DNA from: Methanosphaera stadtmanae
GTDB lineage: Archaea; Methanobacteriota; Methanobacteria; Methanobacteriales; Methanobacteriaceae
Direction of reading: 5' to 3'
Length of the DNA: 64,000 bases
NCBI GenBank assembly: GCA_015062805.1
Contig: SUTQ01000004.1
Span: 59,539-123,538, forward strand
In this document: positions 35,035 through 45,751 of the stretch, piece by piece
Layout: every line of letters begins with the position of its first letter
Numbering within the stretch: position 1 is the stretch's first letter
Notes under the pieces: model-generated
The model's database searches: none
Seen by the model: only the letters and a program-made list of their open reading frames with translations
What the model was told of the DNA's origin: nothing
Position numbers and translations under genes: made by a program

Positions 35035-37206
35035 ATGGTTTTAACTGATGATGAATTAAAGTATATTAATGAAGTATTAGGTAGAGAACCTAATGAATTA
35101 GAATTAGGAATGATGGATGTAATGTTCTCAGAACATTGTTCCTATAAAAGTAGTAGACCAATTCTAAGAAACTTCCCTACAGATGGTCCTGATGTAATTT
35201 TAGGTCCTGGAGACGATGCAGGTATCGTTAGCTTAACTGATGAATATGCATTAGCAATAGGTATGGAAAGTCACAACCATCCTTCAGCTGTAGAACCTTA
35301 TGGTGGTGCAGGAACTGGTATTGGGGGTATTGTACGGGATATTATAAGTATGGGTGCTAGACCGGTAGTTTTATTGGATGCACTTAGATTCGGTCACATG
35401 AGTGATCAAAGATCAAAATACATATTTGATTATGTTGTAAAAGGAATTTCAGACTATGGAAACAGGATTGGAGTACCTACTGTGGGTGGAGAAATAGAGT
35501 TTGATGACAATTTCCAATATAACCCTATGGTTAACGTAGTTTGTGCAGGATTAGTTAAAAAAGATGAAATAGTATATGGAAGTGCACCAGTTGTAGGTGA
35601 CGTATATTTCCTCATGGGAGGAACAACTGGTCGTGATGGAATACATGGTGTAACTTTTGCCTCAGAAGAATTAACAAGTAATTCTGAAATAGAAGATAGG
35701 CCGGCAGTACAAGTAGCAGATCCATTTACTAAAAAACGTGTAATGGAAGCAACATACGAATTGCTTGAAACATTGGATATTCACGGAGTAAAAGATTTAG
35801 GTGGTGGAGGATTAACATGTTGTCTATCTGAAATGGCAGATAAAGGTGGAAATGGTTCCTGTATTGATTTAAATAAAATACCATTAAGGGAAGAAAACAT
35901 GACACCTTACGAGATAATGTTATCCGAATCACAAGAAAGGATGGTATTTGCTATTTCACCGGAAGATGTTGAAAAGGCATCTGCAATATGTGAAAAACAT
36001 GATTTATCCCATGCAGTAATAGGTGAAATCATTGATAAAAGAGAATTTATCATCAAAGACGGTGATGAAATAATCTGTCATGCACCTAATGTATTATTTA
36101 CAGATGCACCTATAATCGAAAGAGAAGCAAAAGCTCCGGAAAAAGTCATAGTTGATGTGGAAATACCTGAAACTAATCCTCAAGATGCATTACTTGCACT
36201 TTTAGCTTCTGAAAACATCACCAGTAAAGAATGGGTATATAGTCAATATGATCATGAAGTACAATTAAGAACAATCGTAAAACCCGGTGATGATGCAGCA
36301 GTTATTAAAGTGGATGATGAAACCTCATTTACAATAGGAACAGACTGTAACAGTACTCATGTATTGCTTGATCCGTATCATGGTGCAGCAGCTGCAGTAT
36401 TGGAATCCATTAACAACTCAATAAGTATGGGCGCCAGACCAATAGCATTGGTTGACTGCCTTAACTTTGGTAATCCAGAAAAACCGGAAGTATTCTGGCA
36501 ATTCAAAGAAGCAGTTAGGGGTATGAGTGATGTTGCAAATAAATTCAGCACTGCTTTCATAAGTGGTAACGTAAGTTTCTATAATGAAACAGAGGGAGTA
36601 ACAGTTAATCCTTCTCCAATTGTAGGAACTGTTGGTGTATTAAACAATGATTACATAAAAACAATGACCTTAAAAGAAGAAGGTGATGTAATCTTTGTAG
36701 TAGGTAATACTTATCCTGAACTTGATGGTTCACAGTTCTATAAGGAAATTCATAATGTAGTACAAGGTTACCCTCCTGAAGTAAGAATTGATGAAAATTT
36801 TGCAGTTTCCATGGAAATACAAAAACTTATCCAAAAATGTAATAATGAAATAACAGCGGTACATGACATATCCAAGGGAGGACTTGTAACAGCATTAGCA
36901 TTAATGAGTATTAAATCAGATAAAGCAGTAAATGTAGATATTGCTACAATTCCGGCTACAATTGATTTAACTCAAGATGAAAGATTATTCTCAGAAACTA
37001 ATGGTCGATTCATAATTACTGTTAAATCGGATAAAGTGGATAAAGTAAAAGATATTTTAGACAATGATTCAATAGCTTATTCAATTGTTGGAGAAGTTAC
37101 TTGTGATAATTTCATAATTAATAATGATTCTGAAGAATTAATTAATGTTGAAGTAGAAAAACTTTTAGAAGCAAATACAACTACAATTGAAAATCAAATG
37201 GCTTAG
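35035..37206 (+). CDS. purL: Phosphoribosylformylglycinamidine synthase subunit PurL
   Basis: 723 residues, the small-type FGAM synthase II that works with PurS and PurQ in purine synthesis. Visible: [11 protein letters not shown] near the N terminus, [26 protein letters not shown], and a second-half repeat with P-G-D-D-A-A-V and Y-H-G-A-A-A-A-V. I place the start at ATG 35035; a TTG at 35023 would overlap the ribosome site. purS and purQ are not adjacent. Confidence 0.95.
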   Translation: MVLTDDELKYINEVLGREPNELELGMMDVMFSEHCSYKSSRPILRNFPTDGPDVILGPGDDAGIVSLTDEYALAIGMESHNHPSAVEPYGGAGTGIGGIVRDIISMGARPVVLLDALRFGHMSDQRSKYIFDYVVKGISDYGNRIGVPTVGGEIEFDDNFQYNPMVNVVCAGLVKKDEIVYGSAPVVGDVYFLMGGTTGRDGIHGVTFASEELTSNSEIEDRPAVQVADPFTKKRVMEATYELLETLDIHGVKDLGGGGLTCCLSEMADKGGNGSCIDLNKIPLREENMTPYEIMLSESQERMVFAISPEDVEKASAICEKHDLSHAVIGEIIDKREFIIKDGDEIICHAPNVLFTDAPIIEREAKAPEKVIVDVEIPETNPQDALLALLASENITSKEWVYSQYDHEVQLRTIVKPGDDAAVIKVDDETSFTIGTDCNSTHVLLDPYHGAAAAVLESINNSISMGARPIALVDCLNFGNPEKPEVFWQFKEAVRGMSDVANKFSTAFISGNVSFYNETEGVTVNPSPIVGTVGVLNNDYIKTMTLKEEGDVIFVVGNTYPELDGSQFYKEIHNVVQGYPPEVRIDENFAVSMEIQKLIQKCNNEITAVHDISKGGLVTALALMSIKSDKAVNVDIATIPATIDLTQDERLFSETNGRFIITVKSDKVDKVKDILDNDSIAYSIVGEVTCDNFIINNDSEELINVEVEKLLEANTTTIENQMA

Positions 37207-37226
37207 ATTTATAGAAGGTCATTCTA

Positions 37227-38516
37227 ATGAATGCATTATGGTATTATGCAATAGGTTTTGTTATAGTATGGGTTTTGGCAGTTCTATTGAAAGGTAAATA
37301 TGACAGTATTTCCGTTCAAGGAATTGTAATAATGCTTAAAACAGAGAAATTGCACGATATTATTGATAAAGTAGCTAAAAAAGTTCCAAGATTCTGGACA
37401 GCATATATGAACATAGGAATTCCAATAGGATTTTTCTTTATGGGAATTATGTTTGTAGCTATATTGTGGTCTTTGCAGTTAATGTTTGAAATGCCTACAG
37501 TTTCATTAATTTTACCTGGAGTTGATATTCCCGGTTCTCCTTTGTATATTCCTTTTGGAACAGGATTATTGGCATTGGCAACAGTACTTATAATTCATGA
37601 AGGCGGTCATGGAGTACTTGCAAGGGTTGAAGAAGTTGCAATTGACTCTGTAGGTTTATTATTGATGTTGATAATTCCGGGAGCATTTGTTGAACCAAAT
37701 GAAGAGGAACTCAAAAAAATAAACGGTATCAGCAAATTAAGAGTATATTTTGCCGGACCAATGTTTAACATGGGATTGGCAGCCATTGCCTTAATATTGA
37801 TGATGGTTGTTGGAGGATTTGTTTCTTCTGATGTATACACTTCTGATGGGATGGAAATTACCAGTGTAATTCCTGCCAGTCCCTCTGATGGAGTATTGTC
37901 CGATGGAATGATTATTCAGGGAGTTAATAACAAGACAGTTAGAAACTACTCTTCTTATGTTATAGCAATGAATGATACGAAAATAGGGGACAATATTTCA
38001 ATTACTACGGATAAGGGTACATATAATATAGTCAGTACTTCGAATCCGAATAATAGCAGTAGATCATATATAGGTGTCCGTTCACAGGAACATAAAATAG
38101 TGGCACCAGAAGTTCAGGATAAATATGGAACTTTTATTCCATGGTTAATGACTGAATTAAGAGAGTTCTTATATCTTGTATTCTTACTGAACTTTTCAGT
38201 TGGTACATTTAATCTTTTACCTATGAAACCATTGGATGGTGGATTAATACTTGAGGAAGTTCTAAATTACCGTATAACTGATGAACGTAGAAAAGATTTT
38301 AATAACACTCTTAACTGGTGGACAAGACCATTGCCTATGAGTATTCGTTGTTGGATAAGTAGAATATTTAATGCTTTATTGGATTTCTTACATAAACATG
38401 AATTCAGTGAAACTAAAGCTCAGTTTATAGTTAGAGCTTTTAGTTATTTCCTGATAATTATTCTATTAATTCTTATATTATATGGTATGCTTCCAGGAAT
38501 ACTTAAAATGATTTAA
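37227..38516 (+). CDS. Site-2 protease-family (M50) intramembrane metalloprotease with PDZ domain
   Basis: 429-residue membrane protease. Zinc motif I-I-H-E-G-G-H-G near residues 121-128, a middle extracytoplasmic PDZ-like region (about 200-285, with G-M-I-I-Q-G-V-N-N-K), and the third zinc ligand in N-L-L-P-M-K-P-L-D-G-G near 330-340. N- and C-terminal helices anchor it. Archaeal substrates are largely unknown. ATG with AAGGT upstream, 20 bases after purL. Confidence 0.93.
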   Translation: MNALWYYAIGFVIVWVLAVLLKGKYDSISVQGIVIMLKTEKLHDIIDKVAKKVPRFWTAYMNIGIPIGFFFMGIMFVAILWSLQLMFEMPTVSLILPGVDIPGSPLYIPFGTGLLALATVLIIHEGGHGVLARVEEVAIDSVGLLLMLIIPGAFVEPNEEELKKINGISKLRVYFAGPMFNMGLAAIALILMMVVGGFVSSDVYTSDGMEITSVIPASPSDGVLSDGMIIQGVNNKTVRNYSSYVIAMNDTKIGDNISITTDKGTYNIVSTSNPNNSSRSYIGVRSQEHKIVAPEVQDKYGTFIPWLMTELREFLYLVFLLNFSVGTFNLLPMKPLDGGLILEEVLNYRITDERRKDFNNTLNWWTRPLPMSIRCWISRIFNALLDFLHKHEFSETKAQFIVRAFSYFLIIILLILILYGMLPGILKMI

Positions 38517-38613
38517 ACTCCTTTTATTATTTTTTTTAATTTATTTTCTATATTTTTATTATAATCTTTATTCAAATATAGTATTATTATCAAAATATTT
38601 AGGGTGAACCATT

Positions 38614-39237
38614 ATGAATAAAATGAACATTGTAGGTATTGGTCCGGGTGACAAAGAATATTTAACATTAGGTGCAATAAAAACTATTGAAAGCTCAGAT
38701 GTATTGGTGGGTAGTCAAAGATCATTGGATTTATTTGATTATTTGGATGCTAAAATGGTCGTTTTAGAACCTAGAGATATTCCAAAAACAGTTAAAATGG
38801 CAGTATCTTATCTTGATGATGGTTTAAAAGTATCTGTTTTATCCACAGGTGATCCGGGATTTAGTGGAATGCTTAAAACAATACAAAAATTGTCTCCAAA
38901 AACTAAAGTAAATGTAATACCGGGAATTAGTTCAGTTCAACTAGCTGCAGCAAAAGTACAAATACCATGGGACACAGCAAATCTTTTAACTATTCATGGT
39001 GGTAAAGCTCCTACAGACGATTTACTAGAAAGGCTGGATAACACAAGACCAAATATCGTACTTCCTAATAGGCATATAAGTGAGTTAGCAGAATATTTGA
39101 TAGAACATGGTTACAGTCCGGAACATGAAATAACTATCTGTGAAAAATTAAGTTATCCTGATGAACAGATAGTTCAAGTCACATTGGGTGAAGCAGTAAA
39201 TATGGACTTCGGTTACATGTGTGTAGTAATAATATAA
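38614..39237 (+). CDS. cbiE: Cobalt-precorrin-7 (C5)-methyltransferase
   Basis: 207-residue SAM-dependent tetrapyrrole methylase of the anaerobic cobalamin pathway. Family marks: V-G-I-G-P-G-D-K-E-Y-L-T at the N terminus, S-T-G-D-P-G-F-S-G near 86, and I-P-G-I-S-S-V-Q-L-A-A near 110. CbiE alone, without the CbiT domain, as usual in archaea. ATG with GGGTGA 7 bases upstream. Cobamides are needed for methanol and methyl-H4MPT:CoM methyl transfer. Confidence 0.93.
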   Translation: MNKMNIVGIGPGDKEYLTLGAIKTIESSDVLVGSQRSLDLFDYLDAKMVVLEPRDIPKTVKMAVSYLDDGLKVSVLSTGDPGFSGMLKTIQKLSPKTKVNVIPGISSVQLAAAKVQIPWDTANLLTIHGGKAPTDDLLERLDNTRPNIVLPNRHISELAEYLIEHGYSPEHEITICEKLSYPDEQIVQVTLGEAVNMDFGYMCVVII

Positions 39238-39409
39238 TCACATAATCCTTATTTTTCAATTTAACCTCCATTTATCACTTATTTTTAATTTTTCAATAAC
39301 TTAATTATTTAAAAACAACATATATTATTAATATATTAATTAATTTCATAGAACAAAATTTTTTAAATAGATTATTTTAATTTTTTAACGAAGTAGAAGG
39401 AGTTTTGAT

Positions 39410-40600
39410 ATGTTACAAATTGCGGTAACAGGTAAACCAAATGTAGGTAAATCCTCATTTTTTAATTCAGCAACATTATCTGAAGCGGAAGTTGCAAATT
39501 ATCCGTTCACAACAATAGATGCAAATGCAGCAATAGCTTACGTAACTGCTGAATGTCCATGTAAAGAATTAGAAATTATATGTAATCCAAGAACTGGTAA
39601 ATGTGAAGAAGGTATAAGATACATTCCAGTTGAACTTATTGATGTAGCAGGTTTAGTACCTGGTGCATATGAAGGAAAAGGTTTAGGGAACAAATTTTTG
39701 GATGATTTAAGTCAAGCCAGAGCATTAATTCATATTATTGATGCTTCCGGTGGAACGGATGCTGAAGGAAATCCTTGTGAAGCTGGGACACATGATCCAT
39801 TGGATGATGTAAATTTCCTTAAGCATGAAGTTACAATGTGGGTATATTCTATATTGGAAAGAAATTGGCCTAGACTTATTCGAAAAGTTATGAGTGAGCA
39901 TCTTAATTTTGCAAAAGTTATTTCTGAACAATTAACTGGAGCAGGAGTATTATTGGATGATGTTATAGAAGCAGAACGTATCATGGATAGTGACTATGAT
40001 AAATGGGAAAAAGATGATATGTTACGTTTTATTGATAAGATATTGGAATCTGCAAAACCAATAATTATCGTTGCAAACAAAATTGATACTCCTCAAGCAG
40101 AAAATAACATTAAAAGACTTAAGGAAAAATATGACCAAGTTATTCCAACAAGTGCAGAGTCTGAATTGGCATTGGTCAATGCAGCTAAGGCAGGACTTAT
40201 TAAATATCATTCAGGTGAAGACCATTTTGAAATACTTGATGAATCAAAATTATCTGATAAACAAAAGATGGCACTTAATTACATTGACGAGCATGTTCTT
40301 AAAAAATATGGGTCTACTGGAATACAAGAAACTATTAATAAGGCCGTTTATGAAACTTTAAATAATATAGTGGTTTATCCTGTAGAGGATGAACATAAGT
40401 TTTCTGACCAAAAAGGTAACATATTGCCTGATGCATTGTTAGTACCAAAAGGTTCTAATCCAAGAGATTTGGCATATTGTATACATACAGATATTGGAGA
40501 CGGTTTTACTCATGCCATTGATGCAAGACGTAACATGAGAATATCTAGTGAACAAGAACTAAAACAATCAGATATCATTAGTATTATAGCAAATAAGTAG
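39410..40600 (+). CDS. ychF: YchF/OLA1-type redox-regulated ATPase (Obg family)
   Basis: 396-residue P-loop protein: G-K-P-N-V-G-K-S-S at 7-15, D-V-A-G-L-V-P-G-A near 83, N-K-I-D near 223, and a C-terminal TGS domain (about 310-396). YchF proteins hydrolyse ATP in place of GTP and associate with ribosomes. ATG with AAGGAG upstream. It lies 10 bases before the cfbD-partner gene, so the three may be cotranscribed. Confidence 0.94.
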   Translation: MLQIAVTGKPNVGKSSFFNSATLSEAEVANYPFTTIDANAAIAYVTAECPCKELEIICNPRTGKCEEGIRYIPVELIDVAGLVPGAYEGKGLGNKFLDDLSQARALIHIIDASGGTDAEGNPCEAGTHDPLDDVNFLKHEVTMWVYSILERNWPRLIRKVMSEHLNFAKVISEQLTGAGVLLDDVIEAERIMDSDYDKWEKDDMLRFIDKILESAKPIIIVANKIDTPQAENNIKRLKEKYDQVIPTSAESELALVNAAKAGLIKYHSGEDHFEILDESKLSDKQKMALNYIDEHVLKKYGSTGIQETINKAVYETLNNIVVYPVEDEHKFSDQKGNILPDALLVPKGSNPRDLAYCIHTDIGDGFTHAIDARRNMRISSEQELKQSDIISIIANK

Positions 40601-40610
40601 GTGTTTTAAT

Positions 40611-41777
40611 ATGAAAGCATTAATCTATGCTGATTATGAAACAGATTTAAATAAGTATCAAAATTTAAATTCAGATGTAATAGTGTATGATGAAACAGGG
40701 ATTTTAAATACGGAATTTGAAAAAACGGATTCTATAGAAATGTTTTCAAATGTTGATGCAGTAATATTTACACAAAATTGTATTGTAAATGGTGAATATG
40801 ATACTAGTAAATTAAAGGAAGCATGTATTAAAATACAAAACTGTGTATTGGATGAAGTATTGTTGATTTTTGATACAAGAGTACCCCCACGAACAGTACT
40901 AAAAATGTCAAAAGTTATAGATGAGTATGGATTAATTCCGGACATTAAATTAGTGTATACTACAGTAATTAATGATAATTTAAGGATAATTGCAGGTAAG
41001 AATGACTATTGTCTACAAAAGGCAGTTAATTTGTATGAAACTATGGGCAATGAAATAAGGACGGTTAAACATATACAGACAGCAGAATTCATACCTATTC
41101 TTCAAAATGCATATAAGGATGCTTTAGTGGCATTAGCGAATGAAACGGCAATTTTGTCTGAAGCTTTAACAATTGATTTAACAGAAGCAATTGATGTTGC
41201 AAATACTGGCGAAAATATTCATCTATTGTATCCTCAACCAATACTTAAAAGTGAAATTTCCCGTGATTCTGAGGAAATAAATAATTTGGCAAATGAATAT
41301 GGTGAACCATCACAACTGTCAGAAACTATTAGGAATACAAATAACTATGTTGCATATCATATGGCATATATGGCTGAAAAAGAGTTATACCTTAAAGAAC
41401 ACCTTGCAATGTTTGAAACTACCGTAGCAATACTTGGTATAACTGAAGATGATGAATTGATTTCGGAAAAGGATAATTCTTCCCTTACATTAATAGATGA
41501 TTTCGTTAGCCGAGACGTAGAAGTATGGGCACATGATGATAAAGTTCCGAAAGATATAATTGAAGAACATGGGGCAAAAAAAATTTCTTTGGAAGAAGCC
41601 TATGAAGCTGACTGTATAATAGTAATGTTAGATACTGAAGAATACAGGCAATTAAATCCTGAAAAAATTGAAAAAGTGATTATAACCGCTTTACCAATGT
41701 TTGATCAAGAAAAATTTGAAAATGTTAAATATAGTTGTGTAGGTCATTACAGATTAAAAGAAGGTGAAATGTTATGA
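40611..41777 (+). CDS. UDP-sugar-dehydrogenase-like protein of unknown function, coupled to cfbD
   Basis: 388 residues. The middle (about 160-225, [21 protein letters not shown]) resembles the dimerisation helices of UDP-glucose/GDP-mannose dehydrogenases. The C-terminal third (V-A-I-L-G-I near 271, followed by [11 protein letters not shown]) resembles their UDP-binding domain. The N-terminal third lacks the glycine-rich NAD motif and the catalytic Cys region, so dehydrogenase activity is doubtful. AGGTG precedes the ATG. Its stop overlaps the cfbD start by 4 bases (ATGA), implying translational coupling, so I infer a link to coenzyme F430 synthesis or handling. Confidence 0.65.
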   Translation: MKALIYADYETDLNKYQNLNSDVIVYDETGILNTEFEKTDSIEMFSNVDAVIFTQNCIVNGEYDTSKLKEACIKIQNCVLDEVLLIFDTRVPPRTVLKMSKVIDEYGLIPDIKLVYTTVINDNLRIIAGKNDYCLQKAVNLYETMGNEIRTVKHIQTAEFIPILQNAYKDALVALANETAILSEALTIDLTEAIDVANTGENIHLLYPQPILKSEISRDSEEINNLANEYGEPSQLSETIRNTNNYVAYHMAYMAEKELYLKEHLAMFETTVAILGITEDDELISEKDNSSLTLIDDFVSRDVEVWAHDDKVPKDIIEEHGAKKISLEEAYEADCIIVMLDTEEYRQLNPEKIEKVIITALPMFDQEKFENVKYSCVGHYRLKEGEML

Positions 41778-42838
41778 TTCATCCAAGACCAAGCCCTATA
41801 GCTGCAGCTCTTTACACATTAAGGGATTTAGAAGTGGATGTAATAATTATGCATGGACCAGCGGGGTGTTGTTTTCGTACTGGAAGATTACTTGAAGATG
41901 AAGGAATAAGAGTAATCACAACAGCAATGAATGAAAATGATTTTATTTTTGGAGCAAGTGAAAAATTAGTCGAAACTATTAGGGAAGTTGAAGAGACATT
42001 TCATCCAGAAAATATCGGAATTGTAGGTACTTGTGCAAGCATGATTATTGGAGAAAACATGAAAAATGATGCACAGGAAGCTGGAATTGATGCAAATATA
42101 ATAATAGTTGAAACACATGGAGGTTATGAATCAGGTGATAATACTGCAGGTGCAATTCAAGCATTGAAAGCTGCAAATGATGCAGGATTAATTTCTGAGG
42201 AAGAAGTTGAAAGACAATCGGAAATGCTTCAAAAAGCAACAGAATTAGAAAAAAGCAGGGGAATGGCTAAAGGTACATATATTAAACCAAACTATGGTGA
42301 TAATAAAGTTAAAGTTGCAAAAGAGATACTTGAATATTTGGAATCATGTAAAAAAGTATCAATGGTTCTCAATGCTAAGAAAGAGACAAGTTATCTTTTT
42401 GCTGATATAATGACTATTGATTGGTCAAAATATTATCCAAATAACAGCCCAATTTATGTTTCAAATACAGATGAGGAAATAGGATTGCCTTACATTAAAC
42501 ATCATGCAAAAACTGTAAACGAAACCATCAGTAAAAAATCAGATTATATAACTGGAGGATTGGATGAATACCCAGTAACTGGAATTAAGGCAGAAGAAGT
42601 ATTAAACGAACTAAATTCGGATTTAACAATTGTATTGGGTGTACCTCATGCAGTTGATGTTACAAAGATTCCAGGTAAAACAATTGCAGTAACTGATGGT
42701 CCAAGATTAGTTGAACCATTAAAACAGATGGGTTTTGACTATGTTGTCACTGAGTTGGATGCTCATTCTAAAACATTGGGGGCAAATTCAATAGTTGAAT
42801 CAGAATTTGCACAAACAATTAGAGGATTGTTAGAATAA
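41774..42838 (+). CDS. cfbD: Ni-sirohydrochlorin a,c-diamide reductive cyclase subunit CfbD
   Basis: 354 residues, the NifD-like subunit that with the NifH-like CfbC reduces and cyclises Ni-sirohydrochlorin a,c-diamide on the way to F430, the nickel cofactor of methyl-CoM reductase. Recognised from [14 protein letters not shown] at the N terminus, [10 protein letters not shown] near 28-37 (cluster-type cysteines) and [10 protein letters not shown] near 80. Its ATG overlaps the preceding stop. cfbC is not in the window. Confidence 0.92.
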   Translation: MIHPRPSPIAAALYTLRDLEVDVIIMHGPAGCCFRTGRLLEDEGIRVITTAMNENDFIFGASEKLVETIREVEETFHPENIGIVGTCASMIIGENMKNDAQEAGIDANIIIVETHGGYESGDNTAGAIQALKAANDAGLISEEEVERQSEMLQKATELEKSRGMAKGTYIKPNYGDNKVKVAKEILEYLESCKKVSMVLNAKKETSYLFADIMTIDWSKYYPNNSPIYVSNTDEEIGLPYIKHHAKTVNETISKKSDYITGGLDEYPVTGIKAEEVLNELNSDLTIVLGVPHAVDVTKIPGKTIAVTDGPRLVEPLKQMGFDYVVTELDAHSKTLGANSIVESEFAQTIRGLLE

Positions 42839-42945
42839 TTGAAAATTAAACATTTTTCAAAAATTAATTAAAAAATAAAACAAAATATAATACCTATGAA
42901 TAAGATATATATTCATAATTTAAAATATCAACACAGGTGAATTCA

Positions 42946-44493
42946 TTGAATATAGTAATTATAGGAGCAGGAGCTTCAGGACTAACTGCCGCATCAAATA
43001 TTAGAAAATACGATGACGAATCTCAAATAATAGTATTTACTACACAAAAACACGTAGCATACTCTCCATGTGCAATTCCTTATGTAATAGGGGGGCACAT
43101 AGATAGTTTTGATGATATTATTATGCATAAACCAGATGAATACATGCGTAAAAATATCAGAATACTCACTGAAACGGAAGTTACAGAAATCAATAATGAT
43201 ATTACTGAATTAACGTATGTAGATAAGAAAGGAAACAAACAAAACTTAAAATATGATAAATTAGTCATTGCAACAGGTGGAAAACCGTTAATACCACCAA
43301 TACCAGGAAAAGACTTGGAAGGAGTTTTCAAAGTTAGAACAGTTGAAGACGGTGAAGATATACTCGCATACTCTCAAAAATGTGAAAATGTTACTCTAGT
43401 TGGTGGTGGGGCAATAGGATTGGAACTTGGTTCTGAATTAGCGAATAAAGGAATTAAAGTAACAATTGCTGAAATGATGCCACAATTATTCCCAAGATCA
43501 TTCGATCAGGAGATGTCTGATAAATTCCAAGAACACCTTCAGGGAAAAAACATTGAAATATTAACCAGTTCTGCAGTAGAATCAATCAACGGTGAGACTA
43601 AAGTAGAATCAGTTACAATTGATGGTGTTGAAAAACCGGCAGATATGGTGATTTTATCCACGGGTATAAGACCACAAACAGAATTGGCAGAAAGTATTGG
43701 ATGTGAACTAGGACAATTTGCAATTAAAGTAAATCCACATATGGAAACATCATTACCAAATGTTTATGCTGCAGGGGATTGTGTTGAAGTAACAAATGCA
43801 GTTACAGGAGATATAACTCTTTCACCATTAGGAACAACTGCAGTAAGACAAGGTATTATCTTGGCTAAAAACTTAGCAGGACATGAAATCGATTTCCAAC
43901 CAGTACTCAACTCCACAGTATCACAGATAGGAGGTATGGAAATGGGAGCAGTTGGTATTACACAACAAGAATCTGAAAAATTGGGAATACCTGTTGTTGT
44001 AAGTACCATAGAGTCATTAAGTCGTGCAAGATACTATCCTGGAAGTAAACCATTATTCCTTAAATTAATTGCAAAAACAGATGGAACAATTATTGGATGT
44101 CAAATGTTCGGTCAAGAAGCAGTAGCTGAAAGAGTAGATACAATGACAGCAATAATGTCACAAAAATTAACATGTAATGATGTAGTTTCAATGGAATTCT
44201 CATATGCACCACCTGTATCACAAGTAATTGATCCAATTGCAAAGGCAGCTGAAGAATGTCTTGAAAAAATAGATGCACTTGATGAAGAATGTGACTGTGA
44301 TGTTAAAGAGGAACCTGAAGCACCTGTGGAAGAAACTACTGAAAAAGAAGTTAAAGAAGAACCTGTAGAAGAAGTTGAAGAAACCACAGAAAGTACTGAA
44401 GAAACTTCTGAAGAAGAAGCAACTAATGAAGAACCTAAAGAAAAAGAAATGACCTTCCCTGAATACTTAAGAAGTCAAGGATTAATTAATTAA
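42946..44493 (+). CDS. CoA-disulfide reductase / NADH oxidase-like flavoprotein with acidic C-terminal tail
   Basis: 515 residues. FAD motif I-I-G-A-G-A-S-G at the start, a redox Cys in Y-S-P-C-A-I-P-Y near 44-49, a second NAD(P)H motif V-G-G-G-A-I-G-L-E-L near 150, and an A-A-G-D-C-V-E-V FAD motif near 278. This is the pyridine nucleotide-disulfide oxidoreductase group of CoADR, NADH oxidase and NADH peroxidase. After residue ~445 comes a Glu-rich low-complexity linker of about 55 residues ending in T-F-P-E-Y-L-R-S-Q-G. I prefer TTG 42946 (AGGTGA 5 bases upstream) to GTG 42937. A role in oxygen or disulfide handling is likely. Confidence 0.82.
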   Translation: MNIVIIGAGASGLTAASNIRKYDDESQIIVFTTQKHVAYSPCAIPYVIGGHIDSFDDIIMHKPDEYMRKNIRILTETEVTEINNDITELTYVDKKGNKQNLKYDKLVIATGGKPLIPPIPGKDLEGVFKVRTVEDGEDILAYSQKCENVTLVGGGAIGLELGSELANKGIKVTIAEMMPQLFPRSFDQEMSDKFQEHLQGKNIEILTSSAVESINGETKVESVTIDGVEKPADMVILSTGIRPQTELAESIGCELGQFAIKVNPHMETSLPNVYAAGDCVEVTNAVTGDITLSPLGTTAVRQGIILAKNLAGHEIDFQPVLNSTVSQIGGMEMGAVGITQQESEKLGIPVVVSTIESLSRARYYPGSKPLFLKLIAKTDGTIIGCQMFGQEAVAERVDTMTAIMSQKLTCNDVVSMEFSYAPPVSQVIDPIAKAAEECLEKIDALDEECDCDVKEEPEAPVEETTEKEVKEEPVEEVEETTESTEETSEEEATNEEPKEKEMTFPEYLRSQGLIN

Positions 44494-44684
44494 ATTAATT
44501 CTTCTATTTTATATTTTTTTAAACACTTAATTGGGTTATGAAAAATTGTGCATAGGCTATTGAATCAACTAAGATGTTATTGATTGGTTGATAGGATATG
44601 CCTAATTAAATTTAATTAAACTTTTTTTTAAAAATAGTATCTTTGGAATTTAAGTAATAAAAAAAATATAAGTGTGTTGTACAC

Positions 44685-45455
44685 TTATATACAGGTGTAT
44701 CCACCGTCAACTGCAATTGATTGACCGGTTACGTAACCTGATTTTGGAGATGCTAAGTAAACTACTGTTGAATCTAATTCTCCGTCAACACCAGATCTTC
44801 CTACAGGTACTACGGTTTTTGTGTATGCTTTGTATTCTTCGGTTTCTAATAAGTCAATTGTTAATTCTGTTGGGAATGTACCAGGACAAATTGCGTTTAC
44901 AGTGATGTTGTATTTTGCCCATTCTGCTGCTAATTGTCTTGTGAGGTTTACTACTCCACCTTTTGCTGCTGCATATGGTGATGTAGGTGTTGCCATTGTT
45001 CCTACTAAACCGAACATTGATGCTGTGTTTATGATACGTCCGTATTTTTGTGGAATCATTGCTTCACGTGCTACTTCTCTTGACATTTTGAATGTACCAG
45101 TAAGGTCTACATCTACTGTTTTGTTCCATTCATCATCTGTTAATAATTCTGCTTCTTTGGTTGCTCCGTATCCTGCGTTGTTGTGTAAGATATCGATTCT
45201 TCCGTAGTGGTCCATGATTTCTTTTACACAGTTTTGTACACTTTCTGTGTCTGTTACATCACAAACTACTCCAATACAGTCCACTCCGATTTCTTTGATT
45301 TCTTCAGCTACTTGATCTAATCTTTCTTTTCTTCTTCCAGTAATTACAATGTCTGCACCATATCTTGCATATGCTTTTGCCATTTGTACTCCGATACCGG
45401 AGGATGCTCCACTTACTACTGCTACTTGTCCGCTTAAATCAAATAAATCATTCAT
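44685..45455 (-). CDS. SDR-family NAD(P)-dependent oxidoreductase
   Basis: 256-residue classical short-chain dehydrogenase: S-G-A-S-S-G-I-G near residue 15, N-N-A-G-Y-G near 92, catalytic S-x(n)-Y-A-A-A-K near 155-163, and I-C-P-G-T-F-P-T after it. Ends with a typical V-D-G-G-Y-T. Closest in pattern to gluconate 5-dehydrogenase/3-oxoacyl-ACP reductase types, but the substrate cannot be read from sequence. ATG with AGGAG upstream. A palindrome about 46 bases upstream suggests repressor control. Confidence 0.88.
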   Translation of the reverse strand: MNDLFDLSGQVAVVSGASSGIGVQMAKAYARYGADIVITGRRKERLDQVAEEIKEIGVDCIGVVCDVTDTESVQNCVKEIMDHYGRIDILHNNAGYGATKEAELLTDDEWNKTVDVDLTGTFKMSREVAREAMIPQKYGRIINTASMFGLVGTMATPTSPYAAAKGGVVNLTRQLAAEWAKYNITVNAICPGTFPTELTIDLLETEEYKAYTKTVVPVGRSGVDGELDSTVVYLASPKSGYVTGQSIAVDGGYTCI

Positions 45456-45500
45456 GTTATTTTTTCTCCTTTGAATATATTATATTAATCAATTTTATAT

Positions 45501-45515
45501 GTGAATTAGATTCAC
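45501..45515 (-). promoter_or_regulatory. Palindromic operator-like site upstream of the SDR gene
   Basis: GTGAAT (45501-45506) / ATTCAC (45510-45515) with spacer TAG. On the minus strand a TATA-like stretch lies at about 45551-45543, so the palindrome falls roughly 30 bases downstream of it, near the expected transcription start, where a repressor would block initiation. Confidence 0.45.
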
Positions 45516-45751
45516 ACTATACATCATGATTTATCATTATAATTATATATACTTTACATGAATTTATTTTTTAAAAAACGTATTATAATTTGATTAAGGG
45601 GTTTATATTGGCTTATATTTATTTTATTTATTTTAAAAATATTGAAAAATTAGATTAAGTATCAGAAATATATTTCCGTCTTTAATTTCTAAAATTACTT
45701 TTTTAAAAGTTTATTATTAAAATTAAAATCTAAAAAATTAAAAAAAGAAGA

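Noticed and set aside
40611-41777. Functional UDP-sugar dehydrogenase next to cfbD
   Set aside because: The N-terminal Rossmann glycine motif and the catalytic Cys region are not visible, so I describe only a related fold.
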